From positions 1-46,045 of the forward strand of contig JAJYBQ010000002.1 in NCBI GenBank assembly GCA_021778935.1: a DNA stretch of 46,045 bases, read 5' to 3'. Positions 23,501-33,068 of the stretch are shown here, piece by piece (within the stretch, counting starts at the first letter, position 1; every line of letters begins with the position of its first letter). The position numbers and the translations under genes are program-made. The DNA is from Pseudomonadota bacterium. Its GTDB lineage: Bacteria > Pseudomonadota > Gammaproteobacteria > Burkholderiales > Burkholderiaceae. Below the pieces are notes generated by a model. The model did no database searches. It had not been told where the DNA came from and saw nothing but the letters and a program-made list of their open reading frames with translations.

Positions 23501-23830
23501 TCAGTGCTCTGCGCTGCCGCTGTCCGGTTCGTCTTGCAGGAGCGTTTCGTAGTCCTGGCCGCCGTAGAAAACACCGATGATGGAAACTTGCTCGGTGTCC
23601 ACGGCGAAGGCGATCACGGCGCGCTTCTTGTAATTCGTGATGCGCAGACCAGGCCGGACGTCATCGCGGCGCGTGCCGCGAAGGGGAAACGTGCGAAGGC
23701 TTTCGCAGTAGGTCACGATTGCGTCGGTATACCGCGCCGCGATGTTCGGCGACGCCGCCAGGGCGATGTGGCGGTACAACTCGGCAAGCTGTTCTTGGGC
23801 TTCCGGGCTGAAGACGACGCGATAGCTCAT
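23501..23830 (-). CDS. parE: ParE/RelE-superfamily toxin
   Basis: A 109-residue protein starting 'MSYRVVFSPEAQEQLAELYRHIA', the two N-terminal helices of ParE-type toxins, then 'FPLRGTRRDDVRPGLRITNYKKRAVIAFAVD' and 'VSIIGVFYGGQDYE', the beta-sheet core with conserved Arg and Gly-Gly. Members of this family inhibit DNA gyrase (ParE) or cleave mRNA (RelE); the pattern here is closer to ParE. Its ATG overlaps the antitoxin TGA by 4 bp, so it is translationally coupled to the upstream parD. It looks complete. Confidence 0.9.
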   Translation of the reverse strand: MSYRVVFSPEAQEQLAELYRHIALAASPNIAARYTDAIVTYCESLRTFPLRGTRRDDVRPGLRITNYKKRAVIAFAVDTEQVSIIGVFYGGQDYETLLQDEPDSGSAEH

Positions 23831-24096
23831 CGCGCTTTGGCATGTTCGGCCGCCAGGCGGGCGCGCACCTGGTCCACGGTGACGGCGCGCGACGGATCGG
23901 CCTTCAAGGCGTCGAAGGCGGGGCCGACCTGGTTGTGCAGCCAGCTTTCCACGGCGCGATCCCGCGCCATCAGCACCCGCAGACCATCCCGGATCACTTC
24001 GCTCTCGCTGGCGTACTCGCCGGTGCGCACCTTGGCCTTGACCACGTCCGCCATGTCATTGGGCAGGGTGATACTCATTTGCTGCGTGGTTCTCAT
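23827..24096 (-). CDS. parD: ParD-like antitoxin (ribbon-helix-helix)
   Basis: An 89-residue protein from ATG at 24096, which has GGAG eight bases upstream; the open frame also reaches an upstream TTG. It starts 'MRTTQQMSITLPNDMADVV', the RHH beta strand and first helix, then 'GEYASESEVIRDGLRVLMARD', the second helix of ParD antitoxins. The C-terminal part (~50-89) is acidic and basic-mixed and would wrap the toxin. RHH antitoxins bind palindromes in their own promoter; a perfect palindrome lies 20-34 bp upstream (24116-24130). The pair sits beside a Tn3-family transposase remnant. Confidence 0.9.
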   Translation of the reverse strand: MRTTQQMSITLPNDMADVVKAKVRTGEYASESEVIRDGLRVLMARDRAVESWLHNQVGPAFDALKADPSRAVTVDQVRARLAAEHAKAR

Positions 24097-24115
24097 GGCT
24101 GGCTCCGACAAAGGA

Positions 24116-24130
24116 TAGGATTAAATCCTA
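24116..24130 (-). promoter_or_regulatory. Probable parDE operator palindrome
   Basis: TAGGATT-A-AATCCTA is a perfect 15-base palindrome 20-34 bases upstream of the parD ATG, where an autoregulatory RHH antitoxin would bind. It overlaps the last codons of the transposase remnant. No experiment supports binding. Confidence 0.55.
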
Positions 24131-24640
24131 CTCCGATGGCGAATCACCGTCCAGCCTGCCTTCCGGAAACGCGCCCTCGATATTCGTCGGTGCGACACGC
24201 CGCAGGTCTTCGGACTTCGGCTCCGACCCTCCCGCCATCGTCCGTTCCAGCGCCGACTGCATGTGACCCGCATTCCACGCCCTGATGACGTTCACCACCC
24301 GCGTAAGGGCGGACGAAACGGCATGGAGCATCTCATCACGCTTTCCGATTTCGGTCGGGATCTGCCCCGTGTGGACGGCGCGGTAGAGGGTATGGGTTGC
24401 TTCGCCGCGGTTCAGGACGTGCCGCAGTTCCGCGCGGAAGGCCGGAATCACGAAATAGTCCGCAAGAAAAATCGCCGTCGTCAGCATTCCGCCCTGAACA
24501 CCGGCCTCGCAAATCAACTGTCCGCGCGCATCGGCGCCGTACCAATCCAGCGCTTGGACGGCGGAACACTGACCAGAACGAACGGATGCCGCAAGACGCA
24601 CGGCTCCGTCGTAGCCCGCGGCGACGAGACCCCATCTGCC
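24128..24640 (-). pseudogene. Tn3-family transposase, C-terminal remnant
   Basis: About 170 residues in one frame match the C-terminal region of Tn3-type TnpA by eye: 'VRLAASVRSGQCSAVQAL', 'TTAIFLADYFV', 'RAELRHVLNRGEATHTLYRAV', 'LTRVVNVIRAWNAGHMQSAL' and 'EDLRRVAPTNIEG'. The catalytic domain ends here, so the final DDE Glu region may be included. The N-terminal ~800 residues expected for TnpA are missing upstream. After 'PTNIEG' the usual end is replaced by an unrelated acidic tail, so both sides are broken. No terminal inverted repeats were recognised. It marks an old Tn3 insertion that probably brought in parDE. Confidence 0.7.
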
Positions 24641-24663
24641 CCGCAGGCACGACCAACGGCGCT

Positions 24664-24885
24664 GGCGCCGGCGGAGCCTATGATCCGATCGCCGACAAGG
24701 TGTTTCTCTATGACGGTACCGGCACCTTGTACCAGTTCGACCCGGCGACGCTGGCGTGCGTCGCCCTCCACCTCGCCACCGTGGCGCGGTCGATGCCGCA
24801 GTTCCTTGCGCTCGCCCTGATCGGCATCGTGCTCTTCAGCCTGTCGCTCGCCCGGTTCCGCAAGACGCTCGCGGCGATGGCGTAA
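24664..24885 (+). pseudogene. Chimeric fragment: beta-propeller-like piece joined to the end of an ABC-2 permease
   Basis: One frame reads 'GGAYDPIADKVFLYDGTGTLYQFDPATLAC', which looks like part of a Kelch- or WD-type propeller blade. It then continues directly as 'MPQFLALALIGIVLFSLSLARFRKTL', the typical last helix and basic tail of ABC-2-type permeases, before TAA at 24883-24885. Neither part has the rest of its gene. There is no convincing start or ribosome-binding site. It lies upstream of, and opposite to, the transposase remnant, so it is best read as a scar formed by rearrangement. Confidence 0.45.
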
Positions 24886-24927
24886 CCGCTGCGCCAGCGG
24901 CCCTTCCCTGTTCGGCGACAACGGATT

Positions 24928-27861
24928 TCAGCAGCAATCGCACGCGTCGCGCGTCGCAATCTCGGCGGTGAACCGCTCGACGGCCTGCGGCCGGCCGAAA
25001 AGATAGCCCTGGCCTACGGCGCAGCCGAGCTGGTTCAGGATGCCCACCTGGGTCTCGCGCTCGATCCCTTCCGCCACGACGTGCAGACGCAGGGCGCGGG
25101 CAAGGCTGACGCAGGCGTTGACGAGCTCGTATTGCCGGGTATCGCGGTCGATGTCGTCGACGAATTGCCGATCGATCTTCAGGCCCGTGACCTGGAAGCG
25201 ATTCAGGTAGCCGAGCGAGGAGTACCCGGTGCCGAAATCGTCGATCAGGACATCCACGCCGATCTCGTGCAGCGAACGGATCGCATCATGGATCCGCGCG
25301 CTGTCCTCGAGCAGCAGGCTTTCGGTGACTTCGATCGCCAGCCACTCGGGACGCGCCCCGGTCTGCTGCAGGATCTCACGCGTCAGGCTGGCGATGTCGT
25401 CGTACAGGAACTGGTTCGTCGACACGTTGACGTTCACCTTGCGCGGTTCGCGGCGCCCCCGGTTCCAGCGGCAGGCCAGCTCGGCACTGCGGCGCATGAC
25501 CCAGCGCCCGATCGGGATGATCGAACCGCTTTCCTCGGCGAGGTCCATGAATCGGTCTGGCGCCAGCAGCCCATCGCCCGCGCGCCGCAGGCGCAGCAGC
25601 GCCTCGGCGCCGATCCAGGCACCATCGGCCAACTGGACCACCGGCTGGAAGTGCAGTTCGAGACCCTCGCCGGACTCGGCTTCGCGCAAGGCATCGAGAA
25701 GATCCAGGCGCTCGCGCCCGCGATTGCCCAATTCGTGCCGGAAGGTCTCCCAGTTGCCGCGGCCCTTCCGCTTGGCCTGATACATCGCCGTGTCGGCGTG
25801 GGCCATGAGCTGTTCGAGGTCGTCGCCATGTTCGGGAAACATCGCCAGACCCATGCTCACGCTGGCGGTGATCATGCGGTGCTCGATGCGGAACGGTTCG
25901 CCGAGTTTCATGCGGATCCGGCGCACGATCTCCTCCATGCTCGCGCGGCCGTCCGGAGCCGGCGCGACGATCGCGAATTCGTCGCCGCCGACCCGTGCCA
26001 GCAGCTCGCCGGGCCCGACGCACTGCCGGATCCGCTCCGCGATGCTGCGCAGCAGGTGGTCGCCTGCCGAATGCCCGAGCGTGTCGTTGATGTCCTTGAG
26101 GCCATCGACATCCAGAAACAGCACGCCAAGTTCGCCCCGGCGCTCGCGCGCCCGGGCGAGCAGCGTCGCGCCGACTTCCTGCAGCGCATGGCGGTTGGAG
26201 AGTTTCGTGACGGTGTCGGTAAGCGCGAGCGTCTTGATGCGCTCGCGCTGCGCGACGATCTGCGTGATGTCCCGGCCGTAGGCGATGGCGCCGTCGATCG
26301 CGCCCGCCGAGTCGCGGGTTGCGATGAACCGGACGTGGTTGATCGATTGATTGCGGTGGAACGTGAACTCGATCTCCTCCGGCATGCCGGTGGCCAGCAC
26401 CCGGGCGAGCGCGTCCTCGTATTCGGCGATGCCGGCATCGCCCGGCGAGGTCTCGCCGGGCGAGCGCCCGATCGCGCGCCATTCGTCCTGCTCCAGGAAC
26501 GAAGCGAGATTGGGGCTGACGTAGATCTTCTTCCCGTGCACGTCGTAGCGCGCGACATAGTCGGGCGAGAGTTCGGCCAGGGTGCGGAACAGGCGTTCGC
26601 TTTCGCGCAACTTGCGGTCGGCCTGCCGGCGGATCAACTCCGCGCCGGCGTGGCCCGCGATCTTGCGCAGCACGCCGATGACGGCCTCCTCGTCGAGGAC
26701 CGGATTGCGGTCCATCACCGCAAGCAGGCCGACGGCGCGCCCGGTTGCATCTACCAGCGGCACGCCGACATAGCTCTCGACCCCCTGCTCGACGAGAAAG
26801 CGGTCGCGCGGAAAGAGCACGTGGACGTCGCGCGGATGGCAGCACAGCTTGACTTGCGAAACCGCTTCGCAGGGCGTGTCCCGCAATGCGTAGCGCAGAC
26901 CGGGACGCAGCGCGCCCTTCGAGTAGAACGCGACGGTCTCCGCGAAACCGGGATCGTCCTCGGAAAACCGGTCGACCAGAACATGGTCCACCGCGAGCAG
27001 GTCCCCCAGAAACCGCACCAGGTCGAAAAAATACGAATCGGCGTTGTGGTCCAGGCTCTGGCGGGTGACGAAGCTCCATGCCGCGTCCTGAAGATAGGCG
27101 GCCGTGACGTCACGCCCGATGCCGATGACGCCGGCCGTCGCGCCGCCGGGGTCGGTCTCGGGAAGCAGCCGGATCTGCCGGATTTCCGGGAACGGATGGC
27201 CGTCGCGCTGCTGCCGCAACTCGATCTTCTTCGCCGAGCCGTCGCCGGCGACGGCGACGACCTGCTCATGCACCCGCGCCAGCAGCGGCAGGCCCAACTC
27301 GTCGAGGCGCTTTCCCAGCAATTGCTCGGCGGGCCGACGCAAGGTCGTCGCTGCCACGCTGTTGGCGAAGCGGATGCGTCCATCCCGGTCGAAATGAAAA
27401 ACGTCGACGGGGATGCTGTCGGCCAAGGAGCGAAACGCATGCTCCCGTTCCCGCGCGATCCGCTCGGCCGCCTTTTGCCGGGTGGTCTCGACCGAGACGG
27501 TCAGCACGGAGACCACCGCACCCGCCGGATCGAATTCCGGGATCGCCTTGAGCGTGAACCAGCGCACGACGCCATCGGCACCGCTGGACTCGATATCCAT
27601 CTCCCCCGGCGCACCTTTGTGCAGCACCGTGCGCAGCAGCGCTTCCATCCGGACGGCATCGGCGCCGAGCGTCGACCATTGGGATGGCGTGCACCCGAGA
27701 TACTGCTCAGGACGCAAGCCCGTCACGCGCTCGAAATGCGGATTGGCGTAAATGCGATGGAGCGCGCGGTCATAGCGAACGATCGCAACCGGCAAATCGG
27801 CAAGATCCCCCGCGCTCCCATGGGGCGCTGGGCGGATCGTTGCGCGGGGCGAAGGACACAT
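24928..27861 (-). CDS. PAS-PAS-GAF-PAS-GGDEF-EAL cyclic-di-GMP signalling protein
   Basis: A 977-residue soluble protein from ATG at 27861; the frame is open to a TTG at 27942. Approximate domains: PAS 20-135, PAS 145-260, GAF 275-420, PAS 430-550, GGDEF 555-715 with intact 'GGDEF' at 625-629, EAL 725-975 with 'EALLR' at Glu753, 'DDFGTGYSSL' and 'VAEGIE'. Both catalytic centres keep their signature residues, so it may synthesise and hydrolyse c-di-GMP. The RxxD inhibitory site before GGDEF is absent ('PGELLARV'). No membrane helix is seen, so it should sense a cytoplasmic cue. The ribosome-binding site is weak, so the start is uncertain. Which activity dominates cannot be read from sequence. 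Confidence 0.92.
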   Translation of the reverse strand: MCPSPRATIRPAPHGSAGDLADLPVAIVRYDRALHRIYANPHFERVTGLRPEQYLGCTPSQWSTLGADAVRMEALLRTVLHKGAPGEMDIESSGADGVVRWFTLKAIPEFDPAGAVVSVLTVSVETTRQKAAERIAREREHAFRSLADSIPVDVFHFDRDGRIRFANSVAATTLRRPAEQLLGKRLDELGLPLLARVHEQVVAVAGDGSAKKIELRQQRDGHPFPEIRQIRLLPETDPGGATAGVIGIGRDVTAAYLQDAAWSFVTRQSLDHNADSYFFDLVRFLGDLLAVDHVLVDRFSEDDPGFAETVAFYSKGALRPGLRYALRDTPCEAVSQVKLCCHPRDVHVLFPRDRFLVEQGVESYVGVPLVDATGRAVGLLAVMDRNPVLDEEAVIGVLRKIAGHAGAELIRRQADRKLRESERLFRTLAELSPDYVARYDVHGKKIYVSPNLASFLEQDEWRAIGRSPGETSPGDAGIAEYEDALARVLATGMPEEIEFTFHRNQSINHVRFIATRDSAGAIDGAIAYGRDITQIVAQRERIKTLALTDTVTKLSNRHALQEVGATLLARARERRGELGVLFLDVDGLKDINDTLGHSAGDHLLRSIAERIRQCVGPGELLARVGGDEFAIVAPAPDGRASMEEIVRRIRMKLGEPFRIEHRMITASVSMGLAMFPEHGDDLEQLMAHADTAMYQAKRKGRGNWETFRHELGNRGRERLDLLDALREAESGEGLELHFQPVVQLADGAWIGAEALLRLRRAGDGLLAPDRFMDLAEESGSIIPIGRWVMRRSAELACRWNRGRREPRKVNVNVSTNQFLYDDIASLTREILQQTGARPEWLAIEVTESLLLEDSARIHDAIRSLHEIGVDVLIDDFGTGYSSLGYLNRFQVTGLKIDRQFVDDIDRDTRQYELVNACVSLARALRLHVVAEGIERETQVGILNQLGCAVGQGYLFGRPQAVERFTAEIATRDACDCC

Positions 27862-28039
27862 CCGGTTATGGGAACTGCGATGAGATTGTCGTCCGTTGCG
27901 GGGCCGAGTCCGGCGATGGGGTTTGACGATTTGGTCCGCCAATTCTGCGCGATCCCCGGGACCGGAGACTCGCCCGAAATTGCGCGGAAATCCGTCTCAA
28001 TTCCGCGCTTCACCCCGGCGCGTGCCACGATCCCGAAGC

Positions 28040-28807
28040 TCAAAGCGATCCCCGAAACAGCGCGACGGTGAGCGCGATGCCGATCGCGATCACCAGCACG
28101 CGCAACGCGCGCTCGGGAACGCGGTTGAGCAGATGCGCGCCGAGCCAGCTGCCGCAGAGCGCGCCGACGCAGGCCACCGCCATCGCGAACCAGTGCACTT
28201 CCGCGGAGACCAGGAACACCACCACCGCGGTCGCGTTCATGACCCCGGCCAGGACATTCTTGGTAGCCGCGGCGGCTCGCACGGGAACGCGGCTGAGCGC
28301 CAGGCTCGCCAGCATCAGAAAGCCGATGCCGCCGCCGAAATAGCCGCCGTAGATCGCGATCACGAACTGGATCGCCATCACCCATAGCGGACCGAGCCGG
28401 CGCTGTCCGGCCTCCACATGGGGTGGCTTGCGACGAAACGAACCCCATGCAAACGCCGCAGTGGCGAAGAGGACGAGCCACGGCACCATCTTTCCGAACA
28501 TGCTCGACGGGGTCAACAGCAGCAGGACGGCGCCGATTCCGCCGCCAACGAGACTGATCGCCGTCAGGGCGCGCAAGCGGACCTGATCCGTGCCCGAAGC
28601 GTGCCGCCGCCCCATCCACCCGCCGACCAGCTGCCCCGGGAAGAGCGCCACGGTCGAGGTGATGTTGGCGGCGCGCGCGTCCATGCCCGTCCACATCAGG
28701 GCGGGCAAGGTGATGAACGATCCGCCTCCCGCCAACTGGTTCTGCACCCCGGCCCAGACCGCGCCGGCAAACAACAGGAGGAAACGATCGAGGGAATCGA
28801 CATGCAT
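28040..28807 (-). CDS. TSUP (TauE/SafE) family membrane permease
   Basis: A 255-residue protein from ATG at 28807; the open frame extends upstream with a non-membrane sequence that looks non-coding. It has about eight hydrophobic segments and the family pattern 'VQNQLAGGGSFITLPALMWTGM' in the first half. A second related motif, 'YGGYFGGGIGFLMLASLAL', starts the second half, reflecting internal duplication. TSUP proteins move anions such as sulfite, sulfonates or organic acids across the inner membrane. In a possible sulfur oxidiser, sulfite export is plausible but unproven. It is separated from both flanking genes by more than 170 bp. Confidence 0.88.
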   Translation of the reverse strand: MHVDSLDRFLLLFAGAVWAGVQNQLAGGGSFITLPALMWTGMDARAANITSTVALFPGQLVGGWMGRRHASGTDQVRLRALTAISLVGGGIGAVLLLLTPSSMFGKMVPWLVLFATAAFAWGSFRRKPPHVEAGQRRLGPLWVMAIQFVIAIYGGYFGGGIGFLMLASLALSRVPVRAAAATKNVLAGVMNATAVVVFLVSAEVHWFAMAVACVGALCGSWLGAHLLNRVPERALRVLVIAIGIALTVALFRGSL

Positions 28808-29191
28808 GATGCGAAGTGAAGCGTGAAGACGAAGCAATCGTGGCCCGGGCACAGGTTCGCGCCCGGTGCGCCGCACGGCCATGGGGGAACGGCCGCGCGA
28901 TTGTAGAGCCGCCGCGGCCACTGTACCCGCGGCACGGGAATGTCCGGGACGGTTCGACAACGGAGGCAATGGGATGAGCGGGATGAAGACGGCGAGGCAC
29001 ACGGCTCCAGGCGACGGGCCAATCGCCCTCTCGCCAGTCCCTGCACGAAGCGGGGATGTGTCGCGGCGACATGGAGCGCACGTGCCTCGACCGTCAGGAC
29101 AGCATAGTCCGACATGGGCCGGGAACGGGTTGACCGATCGCAATGCCCGTGTCCGCGCATCCCCCATCGCCGGGATCGCACCGGCGCGACG
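28808..29191. other. Intergenic region upstream of the TSUP gene
   Basis: This 384-bp stretch lies between the TSUP start and the stop of the membrane GGDEF gene, both on the minus strand. It is GC-rich with chance frames on both strands and no recognisable domain. It should contain the TSUP promoter; I could not point to -10 or -35 boxes. Confidence 0.5.
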
Positions 29192-30532
29192 CTATGCCTC
29201 CGTCAGGGTCGCCGCGGCGGAATGGCGCTCGTGGAAATAGCGCACGCGGTTGCGGCCCGCCCGCTTCGCGGCGTACATCGCCGCATCCGCCCGCGCCAGC
29301 AGCAGCTCCGGCTCGGAGCCGTCCTCGGGGCACAGCGCGACGCCGATGCTCGCCGAAACGGCCGCCGACTGGTCGGCGGTGACGGTGACGGGCTCGCGTA
29401 CGAACTCGAGCACGCGATCCAGAATGACCTGACATTCTTCGCGGCTGTGCAACTGGGCCAGGACGAGCACGAACTCGTCGCCCCCCAGCCGCGCCACCGT
29501 GTCATTGCCGCGCAGACATGCCTGCATCCGCACCGCAACCGCCCGGAGCAGCCGGTCGCCGGCGTCATGGCCGAAGCGGTCGTTGATCTCCTTGAAGCCG
29601 TCGAGGTCGATGAAGCAGACCGCCAGTTCCCGGTGTGTGCGCTCCGAAAGCGGCAGCGCCTGGTGGATCCGATCGAGCAGCAGCATGCGGTTGGGCAACC
29701 CGGTCAACCCGTCCCGGAACGCCATGCTCTCGACCTGCTCCTGATAGCGCTTGAGTTCCGTGATGTCGAGCAGCAGCCACATCGATTCGTCGCGCTCGGC
29801 GGAGAGCATCACGCCGCTCATGTCGACCCAGATCGCCTGCCCGTCCTTGCGCACCAGGCGGATCTGCGTGCGGTAGGTGCCGCCCTCGCGCAGGCCCGGG
29901 TACGCATCCTCGCCAAAGTGACGGTAGGAGTCCTCATCGGGATACAAGGTCCGCATGTCCTCGGCGAGCGGATCGCCGGCACCGTACCCGAGCATTCGCT
30001 CCAGCGCCCGGTTGCGCCAGATCGCCTTGCGGCCGCGCAGTTTGAGGATGCCGACGAGTTCGTTGTCCAGCATCATCTCCTGCTCGCGGTTGAGATCCGC
30101 CAATCGCACGGCCAGCCGGCCCCGCTCCATCAGCCATCCGATCAGGATGGTGATCAATGCATAGCCGATGACGGAAATCTCCGGCATCCAGCGCTGCGCC
30201 CAGGCCCATTGGGCCGGAGCGCCGAGGTAGAGGACCGTTCCCGCGCTCAGGGCGACGACCAGAACGCCGGGCGCGGAGCCGCAAAGATAGAAGGTGAGCA
30301 AGGCCGCGACGGAAAACGGCGCGAACGGCAAGCGCGGCTCGATGGACAGCAGCGCGATCCGGAACGACAGTGCGACGGCATAGATGGCGACGCCGACGGC
30401 AAACCGCACAATCGCGGGGCGATTGCCGAAGGGGGGGGTGCTGGCAAACTTCAATGGCGTTCCTGCGTGAATTGCCCCGATTCTGCCATTTATCCGACGT
30501 ACGGCGGGGCTGGCGGCGGAGATTTGGCGCAT
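29192..30532 (-). CDS. Membrane diguanylate cyclase (TM-PAS-GGDEF)
   Basis: A protein of about 446 residues. ATG at 30532 is chosen because AAGGGGGTG directly precedes it; ATG at 30553 is the alternative. Several transmembrane helices (~35-135, such as 'IVRFAVGVAIYAVALSFRIALL' in two halves) form a membrane sensor. They are followed by a PAS domain (~160-280; 'GYGAGDPLAEDM', 'IRLVRKDGQAIWVDMSG') and a GGDEF domain (~290-440). The active site 'GGDEF' is at ~350-354, and an RxxD inhibitory site (RGND) lies five residues before it. It is therefore a likely active, product-inhibited diguanylate cyclase. There is no EAL domain. Confidence 0.93.
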   Translation of the reverse strand: MRQISAASPAVRRINGRIGAIHAGTPLKFASTPPFGNRPAIVRFAVGVAIYAVALSFRIALLSIEPRLPFAPFSVAALLTFYLCGSAPGVLVVALSAGTVLYLGAPAQWAWAQRWMPEISVIGYALITILIGWLMERGRLAVRLADLNREQEMMLDNELVGILKLRGRKAIWRNRALERMLGYGAGDPLAEDMRTLYPDEDSYRHFGEDAYPGLREGGTYRTQIRLVRKDGQAIWVDMSGVMLSAERDESMWLLLDITELKRYQEQVESMAFRDGLTGLPNRMLLLDRIHQALPLSERTHRELAVCFIDLDGFKEINDRFGHDAGDRLLRAVAVRMQACLRGNDTVARLGGDEFVLVLAQLHSREECQVILDRVLEFVREPVTVTADQSAAVSASIGVALCPEDGSEPELLLARADAAMYAAKRAGRNRVRYFHERHSAAATLTEA

Positions 30533-30638
30533 CACCCCCTTCGCGCCCGCCATTCGTCAAATGCCCGTCCAGGACACATACGGTCGGGAGCCCCGTACGG
30601 CCATCCCGCTTCGGCAAAACCGCAACGTTCCGAACCGT

Positions 30639-31652
<1,014 letters not shown>

Positions 31653-31674
31653 TCAGAAGAGAACGACCGGCATC

Positions 31675-32748
31675 TCAGGCCAGGACCGGGTAGTCGGTAT
31701 AGCCCGCTGCGCCCGGCGTGTAGAACGTCGCCATGTCGGGCGGGTTGAGCGCCGCGCCGCGGCGCATGCGCTCGACCAGATCGGGGTTGGCCAGCATCGG
31801 CCGGCCGAAGGCGATGAGATCGGCGTCGCCCGCCCGCAACGCCGCCTCGGCGCTGGCGGCATCGAACCCGCCGGCGAGGATGAACGGCCCGTCGAACGCC
31901 GCGCGCAGCGCGCGCTTGAACGGCGCCGGAACGGCCGGTGCGCCCATCGCCGAATGGTCGAGCACGTGCACGTAGAGCAGGCCGAGCGCCGACAGCGCGC
32001 GCACCAGTTCGAGGTACTGCTCCTCGACGCCGTCGAACGCGCCGGTGGCGTTGAAGACCCCATAGGGCGACAGCCGAACGCCCACCCGGTCGGCGCCGAT
32101 CGCCGCGACCGCCGCGCGGATCACTTCGAGCGCGAAGCGGTTGCGGCCGGCGGCACTGCCGCCCCAAGCGTCGCTGCGGGTGTTGACGTTGGCATTGAGG
32201 AACTGCTCGACCAGGTAGCCGTTGGCGGCATGCACCTCGACGCCGTCGAACCCGGCCTGGATCGCGAGGCGCACCGCCTTGCCGTATTCGCCGATGGCGT
32301 GGGCGATGTCGGCGGCGTCCATCGCCCGCGGCGGCGAGTAGGGGCGCATGCCGTGGCGGTCGGTGTGGACCTCGCCGGGCAGGGTCTCGGCGGTCGGGCT
32401 CAGCACCTCGGCGCCCGCCGGCAGATTGTCCACATGGCTGACGCGGCCGGTGTGCATCAACTGCACGACGATGCGCCCGCCGCGGGCATGCACCGCATCG
32501 GTGACCTGCTTCCAGCCGGCGACGTGGGCGGCGTTGAACAGGCCCGGAATCCGCGCGTAGCCCAATCCGTTCGGCGAAGGGGCCGTCCCTTCGGCAATGA
32601 TCAATCCCGCGCCGGCGCGCTGGGCGTAATACTCGGCCATCAGGGCATTGGGGGTATTGGCCTCGACCGCACGGCTGCGGGTGAGCGGCGCCATGACGAC
32701 ACGATTGTTCAGGTACAGCGTGCGAATGGTCGCGGAGTCAAACAACAT
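31675..32748 (-). CDS. Old Yellow Enzyme family FMN oxidoreductase (alkene reductase, NemA-like)
   Basis: A 357-residue protein starting 'MLFDSATIRTLYLNNRVVMAPLTRSRA', the family N-terminus. ATG at 32748 is preferred over 32775 because AAAGGA lies about eight bases upstream. Substrate and flavin residues fit the class: 'VQLMHTGR' (~95-102) and His173/Asn176 with Tyr178 in 'EVHAANGYLVEQF', followed by 'NTRSDAWGGS'. These FMN enzymes reduce activated C=C bonds and nitro compounds using NAD(P)H. It is the first gene of a probable two-gene unit with the aldo/keto reductase. In other bacteria similar pairs answer to electrophile-sensing repressors; no regulator gene is adjacent here. Confidence 0.93.
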   Translation of the reverse strand: MLFDSATIRTLYLNNRVVMAPLTRSRAVEANTPNALMAEYYAQRAGAGLIIAEGTAPSPNGLGYARIPGLFNAAHVAGWKQVTDAVHARGGRIVVQLMHTGRVSHVDNLPAGAEVLSPTAETLPGEVHTDRHGMRPYSPPRAMDAADIAHAIGEYGKAVRLAIQAGFDGVEVHAANGYLVEQFLNANVNTRSDAWGGSAAGRNRFALEVIRAAVAAIGADRVGVRLSPYGVFNATGAFDGVEEQYLELVRALSALGLLYVHVLDHSAMGAPAVPAPFKRALRAAFDGPFILAGGFDAASAEAALRAGDADLIAFGRPMLANPDLVERMRRGAALNPPDMATFYTPGAAGYTDYPVLA

Positions 32749-33068
32749 GGGCGCATCCTTTCTGTTATTGGCCATTTTTCAGGGAACCGTCGCCGCAGCG
32801 ACATGGCGGTGAACCGCCGCCAAACCCTGCCGCCTTCGGGGTTTCCGGATCGGGAAATTATAACGGACCGATTATTCCACTACCGGGAAACACCCGCCGC
32901 CGCGGCGGCGGGCCATCGAACCGCAAGCACCCGTACGGCCGTCCCGGCAAATCCCAGGGAAAGATTCCCCAAAATCATCGCCTCGATCGCGGAACGCGCT
33001 GCTTACAATTCGGCGCATAGCGCTGCGATTCCGCGCGCGGCTTGCCGGGACCCGTTGCGCCCCACTCC
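32749..33068. promoter_or_regulatory. Divergent promoter region between the OYE gene and the LOV/globin multisensor gene
   Basis: These 320 bp contain no recognisable coding frame. An AT-rich patch at 32854-32878 stands out in GC-rich DNA and contains ATAA-N8-TTAT (32860-32875) around the 7-base palindrome-like core CGGACCG. It could be a repressor site or a promoter -10 region for the leftward gene. Only short arms are present, so this is tentative. Confidence 0.35.
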
